Origin: Pseudomonas fluvialis
GTDB taxonomy: Bacteria; Pseudomonadota; Gammaproteobacteria; Pseudomonadales; Pseudomonadaceae
DNA length: 64,000 nt
Assembly: GCF_002234375.1 (NCBI RefSeq)
Contig: NZ_NMQV01000001.1
Span: forward strand, 1 to 64,000
Direction of reading: 5' to 3'
Below, one piece after another: positions 1 to 8,178 of the stretch (positions are counted from its first letter, which is position 1; every line of letters starts with the position of its first letter). The notes under the pieces are model-generated. The model was not told the DNA's origin. It was given only the letters and a program-made list of their open reading frames with translations, and ran no database searches. A program made the position numbers and the translations under genes.

Positions 1-39
1 GCGTTTCGATCAAGTCTTTCGCCTCAACCGAGGCCGCGC

Positions 40-67
40 ATTCTACAGCAGCCTTTCAATCTGTCAA
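40..67 (-). promoter_or_regulatory. Stable-RNA type promoter, fourth and closest to the left edge
   Basis: Minus strand: perfect -35 TTGACA (62-67), 16-base spacer ending in GCTG, -10 TAGAAT (40-45), discriminator GCGCGG. Transcription would leave the window after about 30 bases. The RNA product itself is not visible. Bases 1-345 contain nothing else I can support; the plus-strand reading frame there has no coding signature. Confidence 0.7.
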
Positions 68-145
68 GCTGTTTTTGAAGAATTTTTCGTTTCTTCTCAA
101 CCGCTTAGCTGAACCGAAGCAGCGCTTCCGATCAGCGGGAGGCGC

Positions 146-173
146 ATATTACAGCATCCGAAAACACTGTCAA
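146..173 (-). promoter_or_regulatory. Stable-RNA type promoter, third of four
   Basis: Minus strand: perfect -35 TTGACA (168-173), 16-base spacer ending in GCTG, -10 TAATAT (146-151), discriminator GCGCC. It lies about 72 bases downstream of the preceding copy. Confidence 0.7.
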
Positions 174-217
174 GCACCTCATTCATCAACAGCGCTTTAG
201 CCCTGCCGACCCGGCGC

Positions 218-245
218 ATTCTACAGAATCGCACCGCTCTTGCAA
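218..245 (-). promoter_or_regulatory. Stable-RNA type promoter, second of four
   Basis: Minus strand: -35 TTGCAA (240-245), 16-base spacer ending in CTG, -10 TAGAAT (218-223), discriminator GCGCC. It has the same architecture as the promoters at 146-173 and 40-67, including the CTG directly before the -10 hexamer. Confidence 0.65.
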
Positions 246-314
246 GCCTTTTATTTACCTAAGTCTTTGATTAAGAAGACTTTTTATGTAAGACCGGCAT
301 TGCAAGAGCGGCGA

Positions 315-342
315 ATTATAGGCAGCTCAGCCCGCAGGTCAA
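315..342 (-). promoter_or_regulatory. Stable-RNA type promoter, most upstream of four tandem copies
   Basis: Read on the minus strand there is a -35 TTGACC (337-342), a 16-base spacer and a perfect -10 TATAAT (315-320), followed by a GC-rich discriminator. It abuts the 3' end of msrQ and points towards the left edge. A 16-base spacer with a GC-rich discriminator is typical of growth-rate and stringently controlled rRNA/tRNA promoters. That it drives an rRNA operon beyond base 1 is inference from the gene order in P. aeruginosa, where an rRNA operon lies next to msrQP. Confidence 0.7.
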
Positions 343-345
343 GCT

Positions 346-951
346 TTATTTCCAAACATCCCTCATCAGCCTCAAGGGCATCGCAACAGCCGGTATACGT
401 AATATCAACAGCAACCCACCCACCAAGGCATATGCCAACCATTCACCCCAGTCTGCCCTCACTACCCAGAGCATATGCAGCAATACCAAAGGCAGGATCA
501 GATATATCGTGCGATGCAGGCGGCGCCAGTTCTTCCCCAGCCAACGCTGGCTAGCCCGTGTTGAAGTGAGTGCCAGCAGCAACAGGAGCATCCAGGCTAG
601 CGCGCCAACGGCGATGTAGGGTCGCTGCGCCAGCTCTGCGGACAACGCCCCCCATTGCCAACCAAGCAAGAAGAACAGATAAGCCAGCACATGCAGGCAA
701 CCGGCAGTAAAACTCCACAAGCCAAGCTGACGGCGCACCAGCTGCCACCCCGCCCAACCGGTCATTTTTCGTAGCGGAGTCATCGACAAACATGCCAGCA
801 AATAGAGCAGAGCCCATGAGCCCAGACTGTCTACCAGCGCCTTGCCCGGATCCGCACCCAACTGTTCATTGATCGCCCCCCAGAACAGGTGCAGCAAGGG
901 GACCAAGGCCAGAACGAATACCGAAACGCGCCAGTACAGTTTCGCTATCAA
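346..951 (-). CDS. msrQ: MsrQ, haem-b membrane subunit of the periplasmic methionine sulfoxide reductase MsrPQ
   Basis: The product is a 201-residue integral membrane protein with about six hydrophobic helices, the size of YedZ/MsrQ. In this family a haem-b protein takes electrons from the respiratory chain and passes them to MsrP, which repairs oxidised methionine in envelope proteins. Conserved His residues sit in the helices around residues 87 and 146-159 (RRLHRTIYL and LLHMLW segments). The start overlaps the msrP stop by four bases (ATGA), so the two are translationally coupled. It ends against the stable-RNA promoter array. Confidence 0.93.
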   Translation of the reverse strand: MIAKLYWRVSVFVLALVPLLHLFWGAINEQLGADPGKALVDSLGSWALLYLLACLSMTPLRKMTGWAGWQLVRRQLGLWSFTAGCLHVLAYLFFLLGWQWGALSAELAQRPYIAVGALAWMLLLLLALTSTRASQRWLGKNWRRLHRTIYLILPLVLLHMLWVVRADWGEWLAYALVGGLLLILRIPAVAMPLRLMRDVWK

Positions 952-1955
952 TAGTTCACCCGCAAATCCATGTTGCTATATAGCCCCGCAACCTCCTCAT
1001 ACCCATTAAACAGGCGCGTATCGATTACGTTCGGCGCAAATAGCCTGCCCGGTAAGCGCCGCTCACGAGCCTGACTCCAGCGAGGATGATCCACATGCGG
1101 ATTGACGTTGGCGTAAAACCCATACTCTTGCGGCGCCATAGATTCCCAGGTGGTCAACGGACGCTCCCGTAGAAAGCTGATACGCACAATGGATTTGATG
1201 CTCTTGAACCCATATTTCCACGGCACGACAAGACGCAGAGGCGCCCCATTCTGCCCAGGCAGGCTACGCCCATACAGACCAACTGCCATGAAGGTTAATG
1301 GATGAGCCGCCTCATCAAGATGCAACCCCTCACGGTAAGGCCATTCAAGCAAACTAAACCCAGAACGCACACCCGGCATATTCTCAGCATCTACCACGCT
1401 TTCGAAGCGCACATAGCGGGCATGCGAACTGGGCTGGACACGCTCAAGCAGATCTCGCAGCGGAAAACCCAGCCAGGGGATGACCATGGACCAGCCCTCA
1501 ACACAGCGCAGACGATAGATACGCTCTTGCAGTCGGTAGGGCGCCAGCAATTCATCCAAGGGCAGACGCCCTGGGCGAGCCACCTCACCATCCACCCAAA
1601 GCGACCAGGGTTGCGGCTGCCAGTTCCCCGCATGGCAAGCTGGATCCCCCTTCTGAGGACCGAACTCGTAGAAATTGTTGTATTGCGTGACATCACGAAA
1701 AGGCGTGAGCACCTCATCCCCGGCATCTCTACGCTGCCAACGTGCTTGCATCAGCTTGTCGCGCAACCAATCTGGATCCTGGCTCGCCGGCACCTCGCTA
1801 TACGGAGAGACGCCTGCGCCACTCGCAGATCCATGAGCACCTAGCAAACCAGCAGCCGCGAGCCCTTGAAGGAAATGCCGGCGCGCCCTATAAATCCGCT
1901 CATCGGTGACATCCGCCTCAGTATTACGCGAGGAGGAAAAGGACTGGATTAACAT
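948..1955 (-). CDS. msrP: MsrP, Tat-exported molybdopterin methionine sulfoxide reductase catalytic subunit
   Basis: This 335-residue protein has the YedY/MsrP fold. A twin-arginine signal (RRHFLQ) near residues 26-31 is followed by a short hydrophobic stretch, so it should fold with its cofactor before export to the periplasm. The conserved Cys that binds molybdenum lies in the RCVEGW motif near residue 150. With MsrQ it reduces both diastereomers of methionine sulfoxide in periplasmic proteins. It is the first gene of the msrP-msrQ pair and lies 60 bases after pssA on the same strand. Confidence 0.93.
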   Translation of the reverse strand: MLIQSFSSSRNTEADVTDERIYRARRHFLQGLAAAGLLGAHGSASGAGVSPYSEVPASQDPDWLRDKLMQARWQRRDAGDEVLTPFRDVTQYNNFYEFGPQKGDPACHAGNWQPQPWSLWVDGEVARPGRLPLDELLAPYRLQERIYRLRCVEGWSMVIPWLGFPLRDLLERVQPSSHARYVRFESVVDAENMPGVRSGFSLLEWPYREGLHLDEAAHPLTFMAVGLYGRSLPGQNGAPLRLVVPWKYGFKSIKSIVRISFLRERPLTTWESMAPQEYGFYANVNPHVDHPRWSQARERRLPGRLFAPNVIDTRLFNGYEEVAGLYSNMDLRVNY

Positions 1956-2015
1956 GCAAGCTCCGCAGTCTTGACCTATGACAGGTCAACAGACCGCGGA
2001 GTGGGAGGAAAGTGC

Positions 2016-2831
2016 CTAGCTCACTGCCTTACGACGGCGCAACTGCAGGAGGTACTGCACAGGCCCGGAAGCCGCATAGGCCAGAAAAATCAGCAGCAAA
2101 ATGCGCGGCGGGTCACTGAAGACCACCGCAAACACCAGCACCACAACCAGAATCGCCACGAACGGCACACGTCCCTTCAGATCCAGATCCTTGAAGCTGT
2201 GGTACTTGATATTGCTGACCATCAACATGCCGGCAGCAGCGACGACCAGCGCCACCACAAACGCCATGTTAGAGCCCTTGATACCAAAATCACTGAAGGC
2301 CCAGACGGTGCCGGCTACCACCGCCGCCGCCGCAGGACTGGCCAGGCCGATAAAGAACCGCTTGTCAGCACTCCCGACCATGGTATTGAAGCGTGCCAGC
2401 CGCAATGCAGCACCCGCCACATAAATAAAGGCGACCATCCAGCCAACCTTGCCCAAACTCCCCAGAGCCCACTCGAAAGCCACCAGTGCCGGAGCCACGC
2501 CAAAGGCCACCATATCGGACAGCGAATCATATTCGGCGCCGAAAGCACTTTGCGTATTGGTCAGCCGAGCGACGCGACCATCAAGACCGTCAAGCACCAT
2601 GGCGACAAATATGGCAATTGCCGCACTGGCGAATTGCCCGTTCATGCCATTGATGATGGCGTAGAAGCCGGAAAATAACGCCGCCGTGGTAAACAGGTTG
2701 GGCAGCAGGTAAATACCGCGATGGCGCACCTTGCGCCCTTCTGCATCTCGACCTTCTTCGACATGCTCATCGATAGGCAGCAGACTTTCGCTGCCGGCAC
2801 TGCCCAGGGGCTCTTCGGGACGTTCACTCAT
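2016..2831 (-). CDS. pssA: CDP-diacylglycerol--serine O-phosphatidyltransferase
   Basis: The 271-residue membrane enzyme carries the complete CDP-alcohol phosphotransferase signature, D-x2-D-G-x2-A-R-x8-G-x3-D-x3-D, at about residues 82-107. It makes phosphatidylserine from CDP-diacylglycerol and serine, the first step towards phosphatidylethanolamine. Several hydrophobic helices follow the motif. The N-terminal 35 residues are acidic and soluble. It follows ilvC on the same strand, but a strong terminator (2931-2959) lies between them, so it probably has its own promoter in 2832-2930. Confidence 0.93.
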   Translation of the reverse strand: MSERPEEPLGSAGSESLLPIDEHVEEGRDAEGRKVRHRGIYLLPNLFTTAALFSGFYAIINGMNGQFASAAIAIFVAMVLDGLDGRVARLTNTQSAFGAEYDSLSDMVAFGVAPALVAFEWALGSLGKVGWMVAFIYVAGAALRLARFNTMVGSADKRFFIGLASPAAAAVVAGTVWAFSDFGIKGSNMAFVVALVVAAAGMLMVSNIKYHSFKDLDLKGRVPFVAILVVVLVFAVVFSDPPRILLLIFLAYAASGPVQYLLQLRRRKAVS

Positions 2832-2930
2832 GAACCATTCCTTGCGACTGATGCTGTATGAATTGAATCAGGCGTCACCCTGCGGGTTCAGCGCCGATGC
2901 GCAGGCTTTATACCAGATGCCACGCTGCAA

Positions 2931-2959
2931 AACGAAAAAACGCGGCTTTCGCCGCGTTT
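2931..2959 (-). terminator. Rho-independent terminator of ilvC
   Basis: On the minus strand a 9-bp perfect stem (AAACGCGGC / GCCGCGTTT) with a GAAA tetraloop at 2938-2959 runs into a T-rich tract (TTTCGTTT). It begins 18 bases after the ilvC stop codon. Confidence 0.85.
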
Positions 2960-2977
2960 CTTCAGTCATCGTGCGAC

Positions 2978-4009
<1,032 letters not shown>

Positions 4010-4044
4010 CTAGTGCGCGGCCTCAAGGCCATTTATTCAATTGG

Positions 4045-4536
4045 TTAGATGCTCAGGACCTTGTCACCGCGGGCGATGCCGGTAACACCTGTGCGTACGG
4101 TTTCCAGAATCGACGTAGTGCCGATGGCCTGGATAAAGCTGTCCAGTTTGTCGCTGGTGCCGGCCAGCTGAATGGTGTACACGCTGCTGGTGACATCCAC
4201 GATCTGCCCACGGAAGATATCCGTGGTGCGCTTGATCTCGGCACGCTGCGCCCCGGTCGCCTTGACCTTGACCAGCATCAGCTCACGCTCGATGTGCGCG
4301 CTTTCCGACAGGTTCACCAGCTTGACCACTTCGATCAGCTTGTTGAGGTTCTTGGTGATCTGCTCAATGACGTCATCCTGACCAATGGTGGTCAGGGTCA
4401 GACGTGACAGACTGGGATCCTCGGTAGCCGCTACGGTCAGGCTTTCGATGTTGTAGTTACGCTGCGAAAACAGGCCAACCACGCGCGACAGCGCACCAGG
4501 CTCGTTTTCCAGCAACAGGGAGATGATATGGCGCAT
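4045..4536 (-). CDS. ilvH: Acetolactate synthase small (regulatory) subunit
   Basis: The 163-residue protein begins with the ACT-domain sequence MRHIISLLLENEPG and contains the valine-binding region around NIESL. It stimulates the catalytic subunit IlvI and confers feedback inhibition by valine. The ATG at 4536 was chosen because it matches the family N-terminus and lies 2 bases after the ilvI stop. An ATG 30 bases upstream would lie inside ilvI and add ten unconserved residues. Confidence 0.95.
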   Translation of the reverse strand: MRHIISLLLENEPGALSRVVGLFSQRNYNIESLTVAATEDPSLSRLTLTTIGQDDVIEQITKNLNKLIEVVKLVNLSESAHIERELMLVKVKATGAQRAEIKRTTDIFRGQIVDVTSSVYTIQLAGTSDKLDSFIQAIGTTSILETVRTGVTGIARGDKVLSI

Positions 4537-4538
4537 GA

Positions 4539-6263
4539 TCAGGTCCGCTCCGTCTTGCTCAGCCACATGTCGCGCATGGCGCCATCGCGGATCTGCATCG
4601 GGTATACGTGTTCGCTGGTATCCACAGCAATGTCGAGGAATACCAGACGGTTCTTCATGGCAAAGGCCTCAGCCATCTTCGCCTTCAGCTCGCTACGCTC
4701 GGTGATGCGCATGCCGACATGTCCGTAGGACTCCACCAGCTTGACGAAGTCCGGCAGGGATTCCATGTAGGAGTGTGAATAGCGGCTGCTGTACTGCATA
4801 TCCTGCCACTGACGCACCATGCCCAGCGCCTGGTTGTTCAGGCAGACAATTTTCACCGGCAAGTCGTACTGCAGACAGGTTGACAGCTCCTGAATATTCA
4901 TCTGGATGCTGCCTTCACCCGTTACACAGGCGACGTCCGCCTCGGGGAAGTTGAGTTTGATACCCATCGCCGCCGGGAAACCAAAACCCATGGTGCCCAG
5001 ACCGCCGGAGTTGATCCAGCGATTCGGCTTGTTGAACGGGTAGTACTGCGCGGCAAACATCTGATGCTGGCCTACGTCGGAGGTGATGTAGGCATCACCC
5101 TCGGTGACCTCCCAAAGGGTTTCGATGACCGTCTGCGGCTTGATGATCGAGCCGTCCCCTTCATCGTACGGGAACAGCTTGCGGCCACCGCGCCACTCGT
5201 CAATCTGCTTCCACCAACTGGCCACGGTTTCCTTGTGCGGAGCCTGACCGATCTCCTTGAGGATGGCGACCATCTCGCTCAGCACACTATCTACCGGACC
5301 AACGATCGGAATATCCGCCTTGATGGTCTTGGAGATGGATGCCGGATCGATGTCCACGTGGATGATCTTGGCGTTTGGACAGAACTTGGCCGCACCGTTG
5401 ATGACCCGGTCATCAAAGCGCGCGCCAACAGCCAGGATCACATCGGCATGGTGCATAGCCAGGTTGGCCGTGTAGCTGCCGTGCATGCCGAGCATGCCGA
5501 CGAATTGCCGGTCACTACCGGGATACGCGCCAAGCCCCATCAGGGTATTGGTTACCGGCAGGTTGAGCATTTTGGCCAGTTCGGTCAGGGCAGCCGAAGC
5601 GCCGCCCATGATGACCCCGCCACCGGCGTAAAGAATCGGGCGTTTGGCAGCCAGCAGCATTTCCGCCGCCTTGCGGATCTGTCCGGAATGACCGCGTGTA
5701 GCCGGGCTGTATGAACGCAGCTTGACCTTCTTTGGGTAGCTGTACTCGAACTTCTTGGTTGGATCACCCATGTCCTTGGGAATGTCCACCACGACCGGCC
5801 CTGGACGACCAGACTGCGCGAGGTAGAACGCCTTCTTGATCACCTCGGGAATTTCCGAAGGATGCTTGATGATGAAGCTGTGCTTCACGATGGGCCGAGA
5901 AATGCCCACCATGTCGGTTTCCTGGAAGGCATCGGTGCCTACCATGTTGCTCGGTACCTGGCCGGAAATGATGACCATCGGAATCGAGTCCATGTAGGCG
6001 GTGGCAATCCCGGTAATGGCATTGGTTGCACCAGGCCCCGAAGTCACCATGACCACACCGGCCTTGCCGGTGGCGCGCGCATAGCCATCCGCCATGTGCG
6101 TGGCAGCCTGCTCGTGACGCACGAGGATATGGGTTACCTCGGGCTCCTTGAACAAGGCATCGTAAATATGCAGGAGGGCACCACCTGGGTACCCGTAGAT
6201 GTACTTAACGCCTTCGTCACGCAATGCGCGAACGACCATCTCAGCGCCAGATAAAAGCTCCAC
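4539..6263 (-). CDS. ilvI: Acetolactate synthase large (catalytic) subunit; GTG start
   Basis: The 574-residue thiamine-diphosphate enzyme condenses pyruvate with pyruvate or 2-oxobutyrate. Visible elements are the GYPGG segment and the catalytic Glu in [15 protein letters not shown] near the N-terminus, and the ThDP/Mg motif [14 protein letters not shown] near residue 450. The start was set at a GTG (6263) preceded by a strong GAGGGG Shine-Dalgarno six bases away. It gives [11 protein letters not shown], the usual N-terminus for Pseudomonas IlvI. The in-frame ATG at 6332 adds 23 residues with no family match. The promoter candidate at 6526-6554 implies a leader of about 250 bases. Confidence 0.95.
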   Translation of the reverse strand: MELLSGAEMVVRALRDEGVKYIYGYPGGALLHIYDALFKEPEVTHILVRHEQAATHMADGYARATGKAGVVMVTSGPGATNAITGIATAYMDSIPMVIISGQVPSNMVGTDAFQETDMVGISRPIVKHSFIIKHPSEIPEVIKKAFYLAQSGRPGPVVVDIPKDMGDPTKKFEYSYPKKVKLRSYSPATRGHSGQIRKAAEMLLAAKRPILYAGGGVIMGGASAALTELAKMLNLPVTNTLMGLGAYPGSDRQFVGMLGMHGSYTANLAMHHADVILAVGARFDDRVINGAAKFCPNAKIIHVDIDPASISKTIKADIPIVGPVDSVLSEMVAILKEIGQAPHKETVASWWKQIDEWRGGRKLFPYDEGDGSIIKPQTVIETLWEVTEGDAYITSDVGQHQMFAAQYYPFNKPNRWINSGGLGTMGFGFPAAMGIKLNFPEADVACVTGEGSIQMNIQELSTCLQYDLPVKIVCLNNQALGMVRQWQDMQYSSRYSHSYMESLPDFVKLVESYGHVGMRITERSELKAKMAEAFAMKNRLVFLDIAVDTSEHVYPMQIRDGAMRDMWLSKTERT

Positions 6264-6525
6264 GTCAATCCCCTCTATAACGCTAGAACGCCAGCCAGCT
6301 GGCTTGGCTCTCAAATAGGTGCTGTCAGACACAGAGCATGAGCGACGGGTGGTCGCCGACTACGTCAGCTCCTGACTGAGCAAGCATCGGGATACGCCAG
6401 TTGTTTCTGGAGCACCCCACCCAGCGCGAGGTAACGCGGTACGGGTAGAACAGGTCGGCGCGGATATGCACCTCATGATCTGCTGCGCGAACTGACAGGA
6501 ACAGTCCAGCGCCAGCGAATCCTGA

Positions 6526-6554
6526 ATTGTTCGGATTAGACAGGGTCAAGTCAA
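6526..6554 (-). promoter_or_regulatory. Candidate promoter of ilvIHC
   Basis: Minus strand: -35 TTGACT (6549-6554), 17-base spacer, weak -10 AACAAT (6526-6531). The predicted leader to the ilvI GTG is about 250 bases. Several short inverted repeats occur in it, for example around the GCCAGCTGGC palindrome at 6294-6303. I could not find a branched-chain-rich leader peptide followed by a hairpin and U-tract, so attenuation is unproven. The rest of 6264-6667 shows nothing further apart from a TATAGT box (6625-6630) that may serve the plus-strand gene. Confidence 0.4.
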
Positions 6555-6667
6555 GTCATGTGACCCAGTTATCTGCCCGCAAGAGGCGTGATGCAGTGCC
6601 AACACACGGCCCCGCGCTTTTGGTTATAGTAATCTCCAGCTTTGCTCAACCGGCACAAGGACATCGC

Positions 6668-7108
6668 ATGCGTCGCATCATTCTCACAGGCAGCCTAGTC
6701 ATGGCCATGAGCCTGCCCAGCATGGCCGCCCAGGTCTACAAATGGGTCGACAGCAACGGCGTAACGCACTTCAGCGCGCAACCGCCCGAAGACCAGAGCG
6801 CCACCAGCATCAGCACCACTATCAAGCCACCTAAGAGCAGTGGCAGCGTAGCGCCGCTGCCCAAGCTGGACAGCCAACTGGAAGCAGGACAGCAGAAAGC
6901 CACCGACGACAAGGTCAAGCGCGAAGTGGCCGAGCAAGAGAGCAAGCGCAAGCAGTATTGCAGCGACCTGCGCGAGAACCTCTCCCAGCTTCGCCTCAAC
7001 CCACGGGTACGCGTCGAGGAAAATGGTGAAATACGCCGTCTAAGCGCTGAAGAACGCCAGGCGCGAATTACCGAAGCAGAAAAGAGCTTGCAGGAAAACT
7101 GCCGTTGA
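6668..7108 (+). CDS. DUF4124 domain exported protein
   Basis: The 146-residue product has a signal peptide (MRRIILTGSLVMAMSLPSMAA). It is followed by the DUF4124 motif QVYKWVDSNGVTHFSAQPP, a basic/Gln-rich linker and a C-terminal region with two Cys residues. DUF4124 proteins are common small periplasmic proteins of unknown function in Pseudomonas. The ATG at 6668 has AAGGA six bases upstream and opens the signal peptide; the upstream frame (to 6527) is not conserved in character. A TATAGT -10-like box lies at 6625-6630. Confidence 0.85.
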   Translation: MRRIILTGSLVMAMSLPSMAAQVYKWVDSNGVTHFSAQPPEDQSATSISTTIKPPKSSGSVAPLPKLDSQLEAGQQKATDDKVKREVAEQESKRKQYCSDLRENLSQLRLNPRVRVEENGEIRRLSAEERQARITEAEKSLQENCR

Positions 7109-7114
7109 TACCGT

Positions 7115-7456
7115 TCAACTGACGGAAGCAGCGTCACTCAGCAAAGCATCGAACTGCTCCAGCAGGGCTATCAGGCCAAGCGCCGATACGCCCTGCAGGG
7201 CAAAACTGTACTGCGCCATGGGGGCGATCGCTGAAGCGCCCGGCAAGGGCGCACCTTCCCCAAGCAACTGATGCATGCGCGGCAGAAATATCCACTGCAG
7301 CCATTCGATAAAACTCAAGGTATCGACGCAGAAAGGCTCCCGACTGGCCAGCCGCTCAACGCTGGGCGCCTGCGACGCCCAATAGCCTTGCCGGCGCAGC
7401 TCCGCTTCGATCAGCAACAGCAGATCAGCCACCTGGTGACTACGCGAATCCATCAT
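7115..7456 (-). CDS. YqcC family protein (DUF446)
   Basis: The 113-residue protein matches the YqcC family: an N-terminal VADLLLLIEAELR helix, a central FCVDTLSFIEWLQWIFLPRM segment and a C-terminal LEQFDALL helix. In enterobacteria yqcC neighbours the pseudouridine synthase truC; here it is the last gene of the mrcB-lpoP operon. Its start overlaps the lpoP stop (TGATGATG), so either of two adjacent ATGs (7456 or 7453) may be used. Function is unknown. Confidence 0.85.
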   Translation of the reverse strand: MMDSRSHQVADLLLLIEAELRRQGYWASQAPSVERLASREPFCVDTLSFIEWLQWIFLPRMHQLLGEGAPLPGASAIAPMAQYSFALQGVSALGLIALLEQFDALLSDAASVS

Positions 7457-8160
7457 CAGAACGTTGCCCGGGCCCGTTCGCGCGCCTGCGCCGCGCCCGC
7501 CGCATCACCCTGCTGCTGACGCGCGCGGGCGATCACATCCCAGAACCCCGCCTGCATGGCAGCTCGCCCGCTGGCATAGGTCAAGCCACGTCGCGCCAGT
7601 TGCTCAGCCTGGGCGGCATCGCCCTGAGCCAGGCGCACTTCCGCCAGGCGATAGAGCACCTGCGGCTCCCGCGGTGCGATACGTTGTGCACGCTCAAGAC
7701 TGGCCGCAGCACCCGCCAGATCACCATTGCCCTGCTGCTGCGCGGCCCCCGTCAGGAGCGCCAGCACCGGGCCATCCAACTGTTCATCGGCAGCCAGCAC
7801 GGAAGACGAACCCGGCACCCCACTGGGCGCACTGTATACGGGGGTATTGGCAAGCGCTGGCGGCAAGGCGGGGGGTACCACGCCAGCTGGCCCGTCGACC
7901 ACACTACTGGTGATCGGCGCACTGGAGGTCTGTAACGGCGCACTGACCACACCGGGCGGCACCATGACCACGACACCCGAGTCTTGCGGCAAGGTCTGTG
8001 GAGATAGCGTATCCGCAGCCGTATAGGCCGGCGCAGCAGAACCCTCTTCCAACTCAGACCAGGGCGCCCCGGCATCGACAACAGGAATGGCACCCTGCTG
8101 CGGCGTGGCACAGCCACCCAGCAGCAAACCGGCAGCCAGCAGTATCGGCAACTTGTTCAC
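7456..8160 (-). CDS. lpoP: LpoP-type outer-membrane lipoprotein activator of PBP1b
   Basis: The 234-residue protein has a lipoprotein signal with lipobox LLGGC (Cys about residue 17). A long Pro/Ala/Ser-rich low-complexity linker (about residues 20-120) precedes a C-terminal tetratricopeptide-like helical pair (ALLTGAAQQQGNGDLAGAAASL and following). In P. aeruginosa the gene directly downstream of ponB/mrcB encodes LpoP, a TPR lipoprotein that activates PBP1b. The position (18 bases after mrcB), lipobox, linker and TPR all fit. Call rests on context plus architecture rather than on a motif unique to LpoP. Confidence 0.82.
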   Translation of the reverse strand: MNKLPILLAAGLLLGGCATPQQGAIPVVDAGAPWSELEEGSAAPAYTAADTLSPQTLPQDSGVVVMVPPGVVSAPLQTSSAPITSSVVDGPAGVVPPALPPALANTPVYSAPSGVPGSSSVLAADEQLDGPVLALLTGAAQQQGNGDLAGAAASLERAQRIAPREPQVLYRLAEVRLAQGDAAQAEQLARRGLTYASGRAAMQAGFWDVIARARQQQGDAAGAAQARERARATF

Positions 8161-8178
8161 GTCGCATCCTCGTAATTA

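Noticed and set aside
240..554. Plus-strand reading frame over the promoter array and the msrQ 3' end
   Set aside because: Composition is unlike a protein and it lies antisense to msrQ and to clear promoters.
6325..6549. Minus-strand 74-residue frame in the ilvI leader, considered as a leader peptide
   Set aside because: It is not rich in Ile, Leu or Val near its end, overlaps the ilvI upstream frame and has no terminator hairpin after it.
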